Source: Rudaeicoccus suwonensis (lineage in GTDB: Bacteria; Actinomycetota; Actinomycetes; Actinomycetales; Dermatophilaceae). Taken from it: DNA of 64,000 nucleotides. Under the pieces are notes generated by a model. It did no database searches and had not been told where the DNA came from. It worked only from the letters and a program-made list of their open reading frames with translations. The position numbers and the translations under genes are program-made. Shown piece by piece: positions 9,059 to 18,800 of this stretch. Positions within the stretch are counted from its first letter, which is position 1. Every line of letters starts with the position of its first letter. The stretch lies in assembly GCF_007829035.1 (NCBI RefSeq), contig NZ_VIVQ01000002.1, forward strand, positions 248,001 to 312,000, given 5' to 3'.

Positions 9059-10033
9059 GTGGCGCCCGCGACGTCAACACCGGCAGTCGAGCTCAGCGCC
9101 GGCGACCGCAGGGTGCGCATCTCCAACCCCGATCGCATCTACTTCCCCGCACGGGGTGAGACGAAGCTCGACTTGGCGAACTACTACCTGAGCGTTGGCG
9201 ACGGCATCGTGCGAGCACTGCTCGACCGGCCGTGCATGCTGCACCGCTACCCCACCGGCGTCGACGGCGAGAAGGTCCACCAGAAGCGGATCCCTCGTGG
9301 TGCTCCGGAATGGCTGGAAACAGTGCAGATTCGCTTTCCTCGGTGGAATCGCACTGCTGACGAGCTCTGCGTCACAGAGATCGGCAGCGTGATCTGGGCG
9401 GTGCAGATGTCGAGCGTGGAGTTCCACCCGTGGAACTCACGCCGCTTCGACGTCGAACGACCCGACGAGTGGCGCATCGACCTCGATCCGATGCCAGAAG
9501 CCGGTTTCGACCGGGTGCGGCATACCGCCCGGATCGCGCACGAAGTGCTGGATGAGCTTGGTATGACGGGGTTTCCGAAGACGTCCGGTGGATCAGGGCT
9601 GCACATCTACGTGCGCATCGAGCCCGAGTGGGCTTTCGCCGACGTGCGCCGCGCCGCGCTGGCCTTCGGCCGCGAGGTCGAGCGCCGCTCACCGGACGAC
9701 GTGACCACCACCTGGTGGCGCAAGGACCGCGACCCGTCAGCGGTCTTCGTCGACTTCAATCAGAACGCGCGCGACCACACGATCGCTGCGGCATACTCGG
9801 TGCGCGGCAACGCCGAAGGCACCGTGTCGACGCCCTTCGAGTGGGGCGAGCTCGACGACATCGAGCCGCGTGATTGCACGATCGCCACTGTGCCTGAACG
9901 ATTTTCGCGTGTCGGTGATCTCACCGCAGCGATCGATGACGAGGCATTTCGGCTCGATACCCTGCTGGAGTGGGCCGATCGCGACGAACGCGAAGGGCAC
10001 GAGCAGGCGCCCGACCCCGACTCGACCGACTGA
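9059..10033 (+). CDS. LigD-type DNA polymerase/primase domain protein
   Basis: A 324-aa protein matching the polymerase (archaeo-eukaryotic primase fold) module of bacterial LigD, used in non-homologous end joining. Visible landmarks are RISNPDRIYFP near the N-terminus, the metal-binding WRIDLDPMP around residue 140, the TSGGSGLHIYV strand, and VFVDFNQNARDHTIAAAYS carrying the third acidic residue. There is no ligase or phosphoesterase domain, so this is a stand-alone PolDom. No Ku gene lies in the window. The start is a GTG with a weak ribosome site. It may act with a Ku and ligase encoded elsewhere. Confidence 0.9.
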   Translation: MAPATSTPAVELSAGDRRVRISNPDRIYFPARGETKLDLANYYLSVGDGIVRALLDRPCMLHRYPTGVDGEKVHQKRIPRGAPEWLETVQIRFPRWNRTADELCVTEIGSVIWAVQMSSVEFHPWNSRRFDVERPDEWRIDLDPMPEAGFDRVRHTARIAHEVLDELGMTGFPKTSGGSGLHIYVRIEPEWAFADVRRAALAFGREVERRSPDDVTTTWWRKDRDPSAVFVDFNQNARDHTIAAAYSVRGNAEGTVSTPFEWGELDDIEPRDCTIATVPERFSRVGDLTAAIDDEAFRLDTLLEWADRDEREGHEQAPDPDSTD

Positions 10034-10252
10034 CCTGTGCCGGAGGCTGCGGCCAGTACACGACACCGGCAGCCGTACCGAGGTCGAGCCAGGACAGGCG
10101 CCTCGTTACGAAACCACTCCCTCCACCGCCGCCACGCAAACACCAACCTGCTGGCTGCGATGTCGATTTCGTACGTCAAACTGCCTCGTACCAGTGAGTA
10201 ATCGTCATCTCGACCACGTGCCTGCCAACCAGCGGTCGGGTGTCTTCGCCTC
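10034..10252. other. Non-coding gap between convergent genes
   Basis: I see no convincing gene in this stretch between the LigD-type polymerase and the 3' end of the GT2 gene. Open frames here lack recognisable protein patterns. In some actinobacteria the GT2 of this type is followed by a GtrA-like membrane domain, but no hydrophobic coding stretch is present. Confidence 0.5.
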
Positions 10253-11086
10253 TCAGTCGTGCGGACCGACCAGCACCCTGCCGCGGCCCATCGTCGCGCG
10301 CAAGGTCGACAGCTCGTATGTCGAACGCCGTCGCGTCGTGCACATCCGCCAGACACCGCGCAGATCGTCTTTGGCGGTGGCCACGACGTCCACCCTGCTG
10401 TCCGGGTCGTCGTACCAGTCGACCGGCACCTCGTGGATGCGCAGATCGGCCCGCTCGGCGAGCACCAGCAGCTCGGTGTCGAAGAACCAGGTGTCGTCCT
10501 TGACCAGCGGCAACAGATCGCGGGCCACGTCGGCACGTATCGCCTTGAATCCGCACTGTGCGTCGGTGAATTCGACTCCCAAAGCCAATCGCAGGATCCG
10601 GTTGTAGGTGCGTGAGATGAGGTCACGTTTGCGGCCGCGGACGATGTGCGCGCCGTGCGCCAGCCGACTGCCGATCGCCAGGTCGGAGTGTCCCGACATC
10701 AGTGGTGCGACCAGTGGTGCCAGGGCATCGAGATCGGTCGACAGGTCGACGTCCAGATAGGCCAGCACCAGCGCATCCGAGGACCGCCAGACCGCTTTGA
10801 GCGCGCGGCCGCGACCCTTGGCATCAAGGTGCACCACGCGCACCCCGGGGTAGCTGCGGGCCACGCGCAGCGCCACTGCCAGCGTCATGTCCGTCGATGC
10901 GTTGTCGGCGATCGTGATGCGGAACGGGTAGGCGAAGTGCTCGGTCAGGTAGGCGTGCACTGTGCCGACACTCTCGGCCAGGATCCGCTCTTCGTTGTAG
11001 ACCGGGATCACCAGGTCGAGCACAGTCGTCGTCATACTGAACGAATTGCGTTCGGATGCGGCGACATCCGGCAGATAGGTCGTCAT
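10253..11086 (-). CDS. Family 2 glycosyltransferase (DPM1/polyprenyl-phosphate type)
   Basis: A 277-aa GT-A fold enzyme. The nucleotide-binding start LDLVIPVYNEE is near residues 23-33, the metal-binding DVDLSTD near residue 115, and a TDAQCGFKAI acceptor-loop motif near 190. These are typical of enzymes that put a sugar on polyprenyl phosphate. It starts at ATG 11086 with AGGAG about 8 bp upstream, 14 bp after the ArnT-like GT39 gene, so it is very likely co-transcribed. The natural reading is that it makes the polyprenyl-phosphate sugar donor used by that membrane transferase. Confidence 0.88.
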   Translation of the reverse strand: MTTYLPDVAASERNSFSMTTTVLDLVIPVYNEERILAESVGTVHAYLTEHFAYPFRITIADNASTDMTLAVALRVARSYPGVRVVHLDAKGRGRALKAVWRSSDALVLAYLDVDLSTDLDALAPLVAPLMSGHSDLAIGSRLAHGAHIVRGRKRDLISRTYNRILRLALGVEFTDAQCGFKAIRADVARDLLPLVKDDTWFFDTELLVLAERADLRIHEVPVDWYDDPDSRVDVVATAKDDLRGVWRMCTTRRRSTYELSTLRATMGRGRVLVGPHD

Positions 11087-11100
11087 AGGGAGTTCTCCTG

Positions 11101-13302
11101 TCAGTTCGTCGCGCTCGTCGACGATGACGTGCCGCTGGTCGGTTGGGTCAGGTCGTAGAAGGTCTCACTGCCGATCGTCACCTTCTTGAAGTTGGCTTCG
11201 ACCCACGCGGAGATCTCACTCGCCGCGTTGGAGCCGCCGCTCTGGTTTCCGAGACTGCCGCTGGCGAGGAAGTAGTGGATCCGGCCTTCGGCGACATACG
11301 TCTTGAACTGCGCCAGCGTCGGTGACGGATCCGAACCGTTGAACCCACCGACCGGCATGACCGGCAGTTGGGTGGCCAGTTGCAGACCGGCAGCATTGTT
11401 GCTGCCGATTGCTGCGGCGACCCACGTGTACTTGCTCGCGTTCGCCTCCAGCGCGGACACCACTTGAGTGCTCGGCGTAGTGGCATCGAGCAGACCGCCC
11501 ATGCCGCCGCCCATCGCGGCACCGGTGCCACCACGCGTTGTCGAACCGCCCGGTCGTGTCTGCGAACCCGTGCCTCCGGTGCCGCCGGGGGCGGTGCCGT
11601 TCGAGCCACCTGTACCACCAGGAGCAGCACCGGTACCTGTGCCCGTGCCTCCGGGACCCGCGGCGCCACCGCGAGTCGTACCGGTGCCGCCGCCGAATCC
11701 GCCTGCGCCGCCACCGAATCCGCCACCTCCACCGCCGCCCATCGCGCTGCCGGGCCCGGCGACCACGATGGATCCGGTGTGGCCCTGTTGCACAGTCGTG
11801 ATGCTGTAGGCCAGCGGACCAGCCAGCCCGGCCGCGATCGCTCCTGCGACGACGAAGCCAATTGCCTTGGTGTGCAACCAATTCAACGCGAGCAGCAGGA
11901 AGGCGGCCGCCATACCGACGATGAGGATCGAGACGCGCAGCCAGTCGCCATACGCATCGGTACGCGACAACAGGATGAACGACCAGGTTGCGGCGGCAGC
12001 TGTCGCAACGGCCAGCGTGATCGAGCCGATCGGCTTGCTGCGGTGCTCCCAGGCCTCAGCGGCGCCCATCCCGACGATCGCGGCGATCGCCGGCGCGAGT
12101 GCGACCGTGTAGTACTGGTGAAAAATGCCGGCCATGTAGGAGAACGTCAGTCCGGTCACCAGCAGCCAACCACCCCACACCAGGTATGCCGCCCGGCGTC
12201 CGTCGGTGCGCGGGGTCCGTCCGCGGAGGAAGAGCCCGATCGCCAGCAGGATCAACGCTGTCGGCAGCAGCCACGAGATCTGTCCGCCGACCTCGCTGCC
12301 GAACATCCGGGTGATGCCGGTCGCTCCCCAGTTGCCGCTGCCGGTGCCACCTCCGCCGACCGAGCCGGTCTCATTGCCGCTCAGCCGGCCGAAACCGTTG
12401 TAGCCGAAGGTGAGATTCCAGAACGAGTTGTCCTGGCTGCCACCGATGTACGGCCGATCTGCGGCCGGCACCAGTTGCACGATGGCGACCCACCAGCCGC
12501 CCGCGACGACCATGCCAGCGATACCGGCGAGCAGACCGAGCAGCCTGCGTTTCAGCGTGGTGCGCGCCGCCACGAGGTAGGCGATGCCGAAGAACGGAAT
12601 CACCAGGAAGACCTGCAGCGTCTTGGTCAGGAAGCCCAGCCCCAGCAGCACACCGACGAGGGTGATCCACCGGATCGAGCCCTTCTCGACGGCACGCATG
12701 GTCGCCCAGGCGCCGAGCGTCATCAGCAGCGCCAGCAGCGCGTCGGGGTTGTTGAAGCGGAACATCAGCACGGCGACAGGGGTCAGCGCCAGCACCGCAC
12801 CGGCGAGCAACCCTGCGGTGACTCCGAATTGGCGGCGCACGGTCGCGTAGAGCACTCCCACGGTCGCCACGCCCATGAGCACCTGCGGCATCAGGATCGC
12901 GAACGAGTTGAGCCCGAGCACCCGCACCGACAGCTCCATCACCCACAGCGAGGCCGGCGGTTTGTCGACGGTGATGGAGTTGGCCGCGTCCGAGGAGCCG
13001 TAGAAAAACGCCTCCCAGTTCTTCGACCCGGCCTGCACGGCGGCGGAGTAGAACGAGTTTGCCCAGCCACTGGCGGTGAGGTTGTAGAAGTAGAACGCGG
13101 CCGTCGCGACGAGCAGCCCCCACAGCGCCGGCCGGGCCCAACCGGGATCCTCCGGGTGGCCACGCCATACGCGCTGCAGCCGTCCGCTGCCCGGCGTGCC
13201 GGCTCGGGTGACGACGTGCCCCTCCCGCAGCAGGGTGTCGGCGCCGCGCACCCCGGCGGCGGAGTGCTCTGCGGCAGGCGAGTGCGCGATTGCTGTGTTC
13301 AT
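11101..13302 (-). CDS. ArnT/PMT-like GT39 membrane glycosyltransferase with Gly-rich insert
   Basis: About 733 aa. The N-terminal two-thirds has many membrane helices, with acidic residues early in the first loop and a SITVDKPPASLWV motif typical of GT39 enzymes that use polyprenyl-phosphate sugars. A Gly/Thr/Ala-rich stretch then runs from about 11490 to 11755, followed by a globular C-terminal domain containing QLPVMPVGGFNGSDPSPTL. ATG 13302 is chosen; there are upstream in-frame starts and no clear ribosome site. It heads a unit with the GT2 gene. Expected in the membrane with the C-terminal domain outside. Acceptor unknown. Confidence 0.87.
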   Translation of the reverse strand: MNTAIAHSPAAEHSAAGVRGADTLLREGHVVTRAGTPGSGRLQRVWRGHPEDPGWARPALWGLLVATAAFYFYNLTASGWANSFYSAAVQAGSKNWEAFFYGSSDAANSITVDKPPASLWVMELSVRVLGLNSFAILMPQVLMGVATVGVLYATVRRQFGVTAGLLAGAVLALTPVAVLMFRFNNPDALLALLMTLGAWATMRAVEKGSIRWITLVGVLLGLGFLTKTLQVFLVIPFFGIAYLVAARTTLKRRLLGLLAGIAGMVVAGGWWVAIVQLVPAADRPYIGGSQDNSFWNLTFGYNGFGRLSGNETGSVGGGGTGSGNWGATGITRMFGSEVGGQISWLLPTALILLAIGLFLRGRTPRTDGRRAAYLVWGGWLLVTGLTFSYMAGIFHQYYTVALAPAIAAIVGMGAAEAWEHRSKPIGSITLAVATAAAATWSFILLSRTDAYGDWLRVSILIVGMAAAFLLLALNWLHTKAIGFVVAGAIAAGLAGPLAYSITTVQQGHTGSIVVAGPGSAMGGGGGGGFGGGAGGFGGGTGTTRGGAAGPGGTGTGTGAAPGGTGGSNGTAPGGTGGTGSQTRPGGSTTRGGTGAAMGGGMGGLLDATTPSTQVVSALEANASKYTWVAAAIGSNNAAGLQLATQLPVMPVGGFNGSDPSPTLAQFKTYVAEGRIHYFLASGSLGNQSGGSNAASEISAWVEANFKKVTIGSETFYDLTQPTSGTSSSTSATN

Positions 13303-13527
13303 GACCGGAACGATGAACGGTCGCGCTATGGCAATCCTGTGCGCCCACAAAGTCATCGCCATGTCGTGTGTCCAAGCCGGATTTCGCCCGGTATGACGGG
13401 CCAAACATCTCACGCGGGACCGCCCGTGCGCATTGGTAGGTGCCGGCTATCGACGGCAAAGCTGATGCACAGAAAGGGGCGTCATCGTCGGTTGCGACGA
13501 CCGGCCACTCACTTCGAAGGCTCCTTC

Positions 13528-14202
13528 ATGTCTGAGCATGACCCGATGGCGCAGGACCCCGCCGAGCGCAATGTCCCGGTGCGCAACACCCCCGCGCAGG
13601 ATCCGACCGCACCGCTGCATTCCTCCAGCGACCCGGTGGGCTCGAGCGGTGCGGCATACAACCCACCGGCATACAACCCACCGGTTTACGACACAGGCGC
13701 GGGCAGTATGCCGCAGCCGGTCGCTGCCCCCGCCGCACCGCAGCCGCGGTGGTCGGGCAAGAAGACCGCTGTGGTCGCAGCGCTGGCGATCGGGCTCTCC
13801 TCAGCTGGTGCCATTACCGCGGCCGCAGTCGTGCCCGCCGGGTCGAGCACCCATCAGGACCGCGGCGGTTTCGGTGGTTTCGGAGGTTTCGGTCAGGGCG
13901 GACGTTCCGGTGGCCAGGGCTTCGGCGGCGGGACCGGCAATGGCACCGGAGGCGGCACTGGCCAGGGGTCGACCGGCGGCAGCGGGACCACCGGCGGTCA
14001 GGGGTCGACCGGCCAAGGCGGTTCGACCAGCGGGTCGACCGACAGTGGTGGCACCTCGGGTCGACCCGGCAGCGGCAGTATGCCGAGCGGCGCGCCGGGC
14101 AACGGGACCATGCCCAGTGGTGCGCCCGGCAACGGCACGGCGCCCACCGGTGGCGCGGAACCGACCGGTGGATCCGCTCCCACCGCCAAGAGCACGACCT
14201 GA
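13528..14202 (+). CDS. Membrane-anchored Gly/Ser/Thr-rich protein, function unknown
   Basis: A 224-aa protein. The N-terminal 70 residues are Pro/Ala-rich and cytosolic-looking, with a twofold AYNPPAYNPPVY repeat. One hydrophobic helix follows (TAVVAALAIGLSSAGAITAA, about residues 77-96). The remainder is low-complexity and presumably extracellular: FGGFGGFGQGG, then GTGQGSTGGSG-type runs, and two copies of PSGAPGNGT near the end. The start at 13528 has GAAGG about 9 bp upstream. It is divergent from the ArnT-like gene, whose product carries a very similar glycine-rich tract. No enzymatic domain is visible. Confidence 0.7.
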   Translation: MSEHDPMAQDPAERNVPVRNTPAQDPTAPLHSSSDPVGSSGAAYNPPAYNPPVYDTGAGSMPQPVAAPAAPQPRWSGKKTAVVAALAIGLSSAGAITAAAVVPAGSSTHQDRGGFGGFGGFGQGGRSGGQGFGGGTGNGTGGGTGQGSTGGSGTTGGQGSTGQGGSTSGSTDSGGTSGRPGSGSMPSGAPGNGTMPSGAPGNGTAPTGGAEPTGGSAPTAKSTT

Positions 14203-14227
14203 CGCCTACTCCTGGCGCCGGCGAGGT

Positions 14228-14890
14228 TCAGAGATCGTCGACGGCCTCCGCGATCGGCGTGGCACCGGTGTTGAACTCGACCATCCGGCCGATCGCCTGC
14301 GGCGCCTGCAACAGTGCGGCGACCGTGGCGGCGACGTCCGCGCGCGGCACCTCACCGCTCTCGACGGACTCGCCGCCCACGCCGTTGATCTCGACACGGC
14401 CGGTGCCGGCATCGTCGGTCAGCCGGCTCGGGGCCACGATCGTCCAATCCAGCCCTGTGCCGCGCAGATACTGATCGGCCTCCGCCTTCGCCTCAGCGTA
14501 CGCATAGAACGAATTGTCTTGCGGCACACCATGATCCGGTGAGGCGCCGAAATACGACACCATCAGATAGCGCGAGACGCCGGCCGCTGAAGCTGCGTTC
14601 ATGCTGCGGATCGCTGCGTCGCGGTCGACCGCGAAGGTGCGGTGCGGATTGCCACCACCGGCGCCCGCCGCCCAGATGACTGCATCGACACCGGCCAGCA
14701 GATCCGCCAGGGCGGGGACGTCGAGCTGCTCGACATCGGCAACCACGGGACGGGCTCCGGTCGCGGCCACCTCAGGCGCGTGGTCCTCGTTGCGGAACAG
14801 CGAGTGCACCTCATGGCCGCTGGCGACCAGCAGTGTCGCCAGCGGCATCGCCACCTTGCCGTGGCCACCGACGATGGCGACCGTGCTCAC
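14228..14890 (-). CDS. NAD(P)H-binding protein (atypical SDR, YwnB-like)
   Basis: A 220-aa Rossmann protein with TVAIVGGHGKVAMPLA at the N-terminus (a G-x-x-G-x-x type dinucleotide site) and YAYAEAKAEAD around residue 130, in the position of the SDR Tyr/Lys segment. Atypical SDRs of this kind act as NADPH-dependent reductases or as redox-sensing regulators. The GTG start overlaps the stop of the preceding SDR gene by 4 bp (GTGA), which implies translational coupling. Substrate unknown. Confidence 0.82.
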   Translation of the reverse strand: MSTVAIVGGHGKVAMPLATLLVASGHEVHSLFRNEDHAPEVAATGARPVVADVEQLDVPALADLLAGVDAVIWAAGAGGGNPHRTFAVDRDAAIRSMNAASAAGVSRYLMVSYFGASPDHGVPQDNSFYAYAEAKAEADQYLRGTGLDWTIVAPSRLTDDAGTGRVEINGVGGESVESGEVPRADVAATVAALLQAPQAIGRMVEFNTGATPIAEAVDDL

Positions 14891-15762
14891 TTGCGTTTCT
14901 TCCCCAGTGACTGCAGCTTGTCCAGGATCGGCGGAGTCGGCGGCTTGCCGTCGGCCAGTCGCTTGGCCGCCGAGATCATCGCCGCGTCATACACAGGTCG
15001 GGCAAAACGCTTGGCGCCATAGGCAATTCGGCCATCGGGATCGGTCAGGATGATGTGCTTGTGCGCGCGCATCCCGGCATACGCGACGGCGGCGACCTGA
15101 TCGGCCGAGCGCGGTGCGTTGTTGATCATGGCAGTGCCGCTCTGCTCGGCGTCCATGTCTTTACCGTGGAACGACTGAGCCAGGTTGGTGCGGAAGAACG
15201 CCGGGCAGATCACCGACACCTCGATGTGGAAGGGCGACAGTTCGGCGCGCAGGGTCTCGCTGACAGCGACGACTCCGGCCTTCACCGCGTTGTATGACGC
15301 CATGGAGGGCGCGTGCACCAGCCCCGCCAGGGATGCGGTGTTGACGATGTGGCCGCTGCCGGCCTCCTTCATCATCGGCACGAACGTGCGGCACCCGCGG
15401 ACGACACCCAGCAGGTTGATCTCGATGATGCGGTGCCACTCGTCCATGTCGGAGACATCGATGCGGCCACCGGCGGCGATGCCGGCGTTGTTGATCAGCA
15501 CATCAAGACCGCCATAGTTCGCCTCCACCCAGTTGCGCGTCTCCTCCCACGCTTCGTCGGATCGCACATCCAGCTGGCGGTAGTCGACGCCTGCGGGAAG
15601 CGATCCTTCCGGGGCTTGCTCATGCACGTCGACGACCAGCACGCGGGCGCCGTCACGCACCAGCAATTTGACCAGGGCTTGGCCCAGACCGGAGCAACCA
15701 CCGGTCACCAGCGCGCGGGCGCCGTCATACGAACGGGGTTCTTTGGCAAAGGGAGACTTCAT
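14887..15762 (-). CDS. Classical short-chain dehydrogenase/reductase
   Basis: A 291-aa SDR with a nucleotide-binding TGGCSGLG at about residues 20-27, NNAGIAAGG near 91, the catalytic Ser in the strand IVNTASLAG, and catalytic YNAVK near residue 159. The C-terminal extension of about 40 residues is basic (ends SLGKKRK). It is the first gene of a two-gene unit with the YwnB-like protein. A TACTGATC-type palindrome lies 36 bp upstream of its start and is a likely operator. The substrate is not evident; long C-terminal variants are often annotated as acting on lipids or steroids. Confidence 0.88.
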   Translation of the reverse strand: MKSPFAKEPRSYDGARALVTGGCSGLGQALVKLLVRDGARVLVVDVHEQAPEGSLPAGVDYRQLDVRSDEAWEETRNWVEANYGGLDVLINNAGIAAGGRIDVSDMDEWHRIIEINLLGVVRGCRTFVPMMKEAGSGHIVNTASLAGLVHAPSMASYNAVKAGVVAVSETLRAELSPFHIEVSVICPAFFRTNLAQSFHGKDMDAEQSGTAMINNAPRSADQVAAVAYAGMRAHKHIILTDPDGRIAYGAKRFARPVYDAAMISAAKRLADGKPPTPPILDKLQSLGKKRK

Positions 15763-15797
15763 GTGTACGACCCTAGACGTGATCGTCGCTCTACGGC

Positions 15798-15809
15798 TAC
15801 TGATCGGTA
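15798..15809. promoter_or_regulatory. TetR-type palindrome upstream of the SDR unit
   Basis: The sequence TACTGATCGGTA is a near palindrome (its reverse complement is TACCGATCAGTA), 36 bp before the SDR start. It differs by one base from the perfect site TACTGATCAGTA before the AurF-fprB operon. TetR-family regulators in actinobacteria often bind palindromes with a GATC centre. The bound protein is unknown. Confidence 0.4.
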
Positions 15810-15810
15810 A

Positions 15811-18800
15811 CTATCCTTCGAGCAGACCGCGGATGTCTTCCGGGGTGATCGCCGCACCGACTCCGTCGCCTCCGCCGTCGACCACCTTGGCGAACAGGTC
15901 ACGCTTGCGTTCCTGCAGCGCAACGACCTTCTCCTCGATGGTTTTTGCGCTGACCAACCGGTAGACCATGACCGGCTTGTCCTGCCCGATGCGGTGGGCG
16001 CGGTCGATGGCCTGCGCCTCGGTCGCGGGATTCCACCACGGGTCGAGCACAAAGACGTAGTCGGCTTCGGTCAGCGTCAGCCCGACTCCCCCGGCCTTGA
16101 GCGAGATCAGGAAGGCCGCCTGGTCGCCGTCCTTGAAGGAGTCGATGACCGCCTGCCGTTTGCGGGTCCGGCCGTCGAGATATGCCGTCGTCAGTCCCGC
16201 GTCGCCGAGCGCCTGCTGCGCGAGCTTCAGATAGGACGTGAACTGGCTGAACACCAGCGCGCGGTGCCCCTCCGTCGCCAACTCGGTGATCTGGTCGACC
16301 AGAACGGCGAGTTTTGCCGACAACTCGCGGGCGGCATACGTCTCGTCGACGAGGCGCGGGTCCAGGGCGAGCTGCCGCAGCTTGGTGAGCGAGGCGAGAA
16401 TCTCGACCCGGTTGGCATCGGGATCGTCCAACAAGCCCAGGATCCGCTGACGCTCCCGTTGCAGGTGCCGGTCGTAGACCTGCTGGTGCTTGGCGCCGAG
16501 GTCGACAGCGAGCACCTGCACCTGTTTGGGCGGCAGGTCGGACGCCACCTGCTCCTTGGTGCGGCGCAGCATCAAGGGGCGGATCCGGCGACGCAACTGA
16601 TCCAGCAGCTCCGGCGACTCACCGCGCTCGATCGGCTTGCGGTAGTGCTGACTGAAAGTCTCCGGACGTGGGTAGAGCCCGGGCGCCGCGAGCGCCAGCA
16701 TCGACCACAGGTCCATCAGCGAGTTCTCCAGCGGGGTGCCGGTGATCGCGAGTGTGAACGGCGCGCCGATGCGTTTTGCCGCCTGGAAGGTCTTGGACTG
16801 GTGGTTCTTGACCCATTGCGCCTCGTCGAGCACCAAGCCGTTCCAACGGCATTCGGCAAATTCGTCGGCATCCAGACGCAACACCGCGTATGACGTGACG
16901 ACCACCTCGGCGTGCGCGATCGCCTCCTGCACACTCGTGCCGCGACGCCTGCCGGTGGAGTCGAGCGCGACGACTCGCAACTCGGGTACGAAGCGCGCCG
17001 CCTCACGCACCCAGGTCCCGACAACGGAGCTGGGCGCGACGACCAGCACCGGGTCGACCAGCTCGCCCTCCTCACGTGCGCGAGCGAGCAGAGCCAGCGT
17101 CTGCAAGGTCTTGCCGAGCCCCATGTCGTCGGCCAGCACGCCACCGAGCGCGCAGTCCCACAACGCCGCCAGCCAGGTGAAGCCGTCACGCTGGTAGGAG
17201 CGCAGCTCCGCGTTCAGCCCCGCCGGCAGCCGCGGAGCGGTGAAGGCATCGAGCCCGCGAATCCGGGCGATCTGGTCGGCCCAACGTTGGCTCTGTTGAT
17301 CGATGACACCGAGGTTTTCGAGCTCTTCCCACAGGCCGAGGTGAAACCTGTTGATGGACAGGCCTTCTCGCTGCTTGTCGGAAATCGTCCGGGCCTCGGC
17401 GATGAGTCGCTCCAGCTCCATGAGCTCGGGGATGTCGAGGCTGAACCACGTGCCGGAATCCAGCAGCATCGCCTCGTCGCCACGCGCGAGCGCTGCGAAC
17501 AACGGCTCGAAGGGCACGTCTTCGCCGTCGATTGTGACGGTGACGTGCAGGTCGAGCCAGTCGTTGTCGTCACTGTCGGTGGCGCCGATGCTGATCTGCG
17601 GGTCGGCGGTCGACTCCTCGAATGCCGGCAGGTCGCCGTCGACCCGCACCTCGATGTCGTCGTGGTCCTGCAGGTGCGGTAGCGCTTCCAGCAGGCGCAC
17701 CGCCCGCCAGTCCGCGAACTGGGCTCGCTCGACCGGCCAGCGGCCAAGGCCACCGATGGAGTCGGTGAGGCCGAGGCGGTGCAGCAGGGGCTCGACGCGC
17801 TCGACGAGGGCGTGCTCCTGCCGGGGGTCACGACTGCGGTCGGCGTGCTGAGGGGTCACCGGCTTGGCGTGCCGACCGGCATAGAGCAGGTGAGCGTTGA
17901 CGTCGACGGTGTGCGGAGCTGGCGAGGTGAGAGTCAGCAGCAGACGCACGGGCTCCTGCGACCTCGGTTCGACGTCGCCGATCAACTGTAGTTGGCGGGC
18001 CACCTTCGGGTAGTAGAGGTCGAGGAACTCCTGGGCGTCCTCCGCCGGCACGACAAGGGGACCTTGGGTCAGCAGCGCAGTCGCCATCGAGCCGAGCGGA
18101 CGGTCGAATTCTGCCAAGGTCACGTCACCGTTGCGGCCGGCGATGGCCACGCCGTGAACGGGGTCACCGAGCATCAGCAGCTCGCCGCCGTGCACCGAGT
18201 CGAGCCCACCGATCTCGGCTTGAGCACGCAGACTCCCGTCATCCTGCCGAGTCATGTCGACCAGGACCGACACCGAATCACCCAACACCTCGATGTCACC
18301 GGAAGTGCCATACGTCGGCAGGAACTCCACCCCGACAGCTATCGCTGCGCGCAACCGCTCCCACAGCCCGGCGGGGAACTGGTCGAGGTACACCGGCGGC
18401 ATCGTGTAATACGGGTGCAGTTGCCGCTGGGCGGCCCACAGCTGTCGCAGGCCTGAAACGGCCTCTGCCTGCTGCTTGTCGAACGCGCGACGATGATCGG
18501 CTTGGATCTCCTCCCATGCCTTGGTCTTGGTCCACCGACCGGTCTTGGTGAGGTTGGTCGGGTGGAGCCGCACTCGCGTGACCGGCCGCAGCCCACCACC
18601 CGGCATCAGCTCGCGCGTCACCTCGAAACGAAGCCCGAGCTGTATGCCGCTGCGTGCTCCCGCCGGAGCCGCCACCGCGGCCGGCTCGACCTGCAGATGT
18701 TGTTGCACAAAGTCGCGCCATGCGGCGACCGGCTGCACCTCGCCACCGACCAGGTCACGGGCGACCAGCAGCGCAGCCGCGACGTGCTTGCAGGCGCTGG

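Noticed and set aside
11368-13527. In-frame extension of about 720 codons before the gene at 13528
   Set aside because: It lies antisense to the ArnT-like gene, is low-complexity and lacks coding pattern; only the part from 13528 with its own ribosome site is supported.
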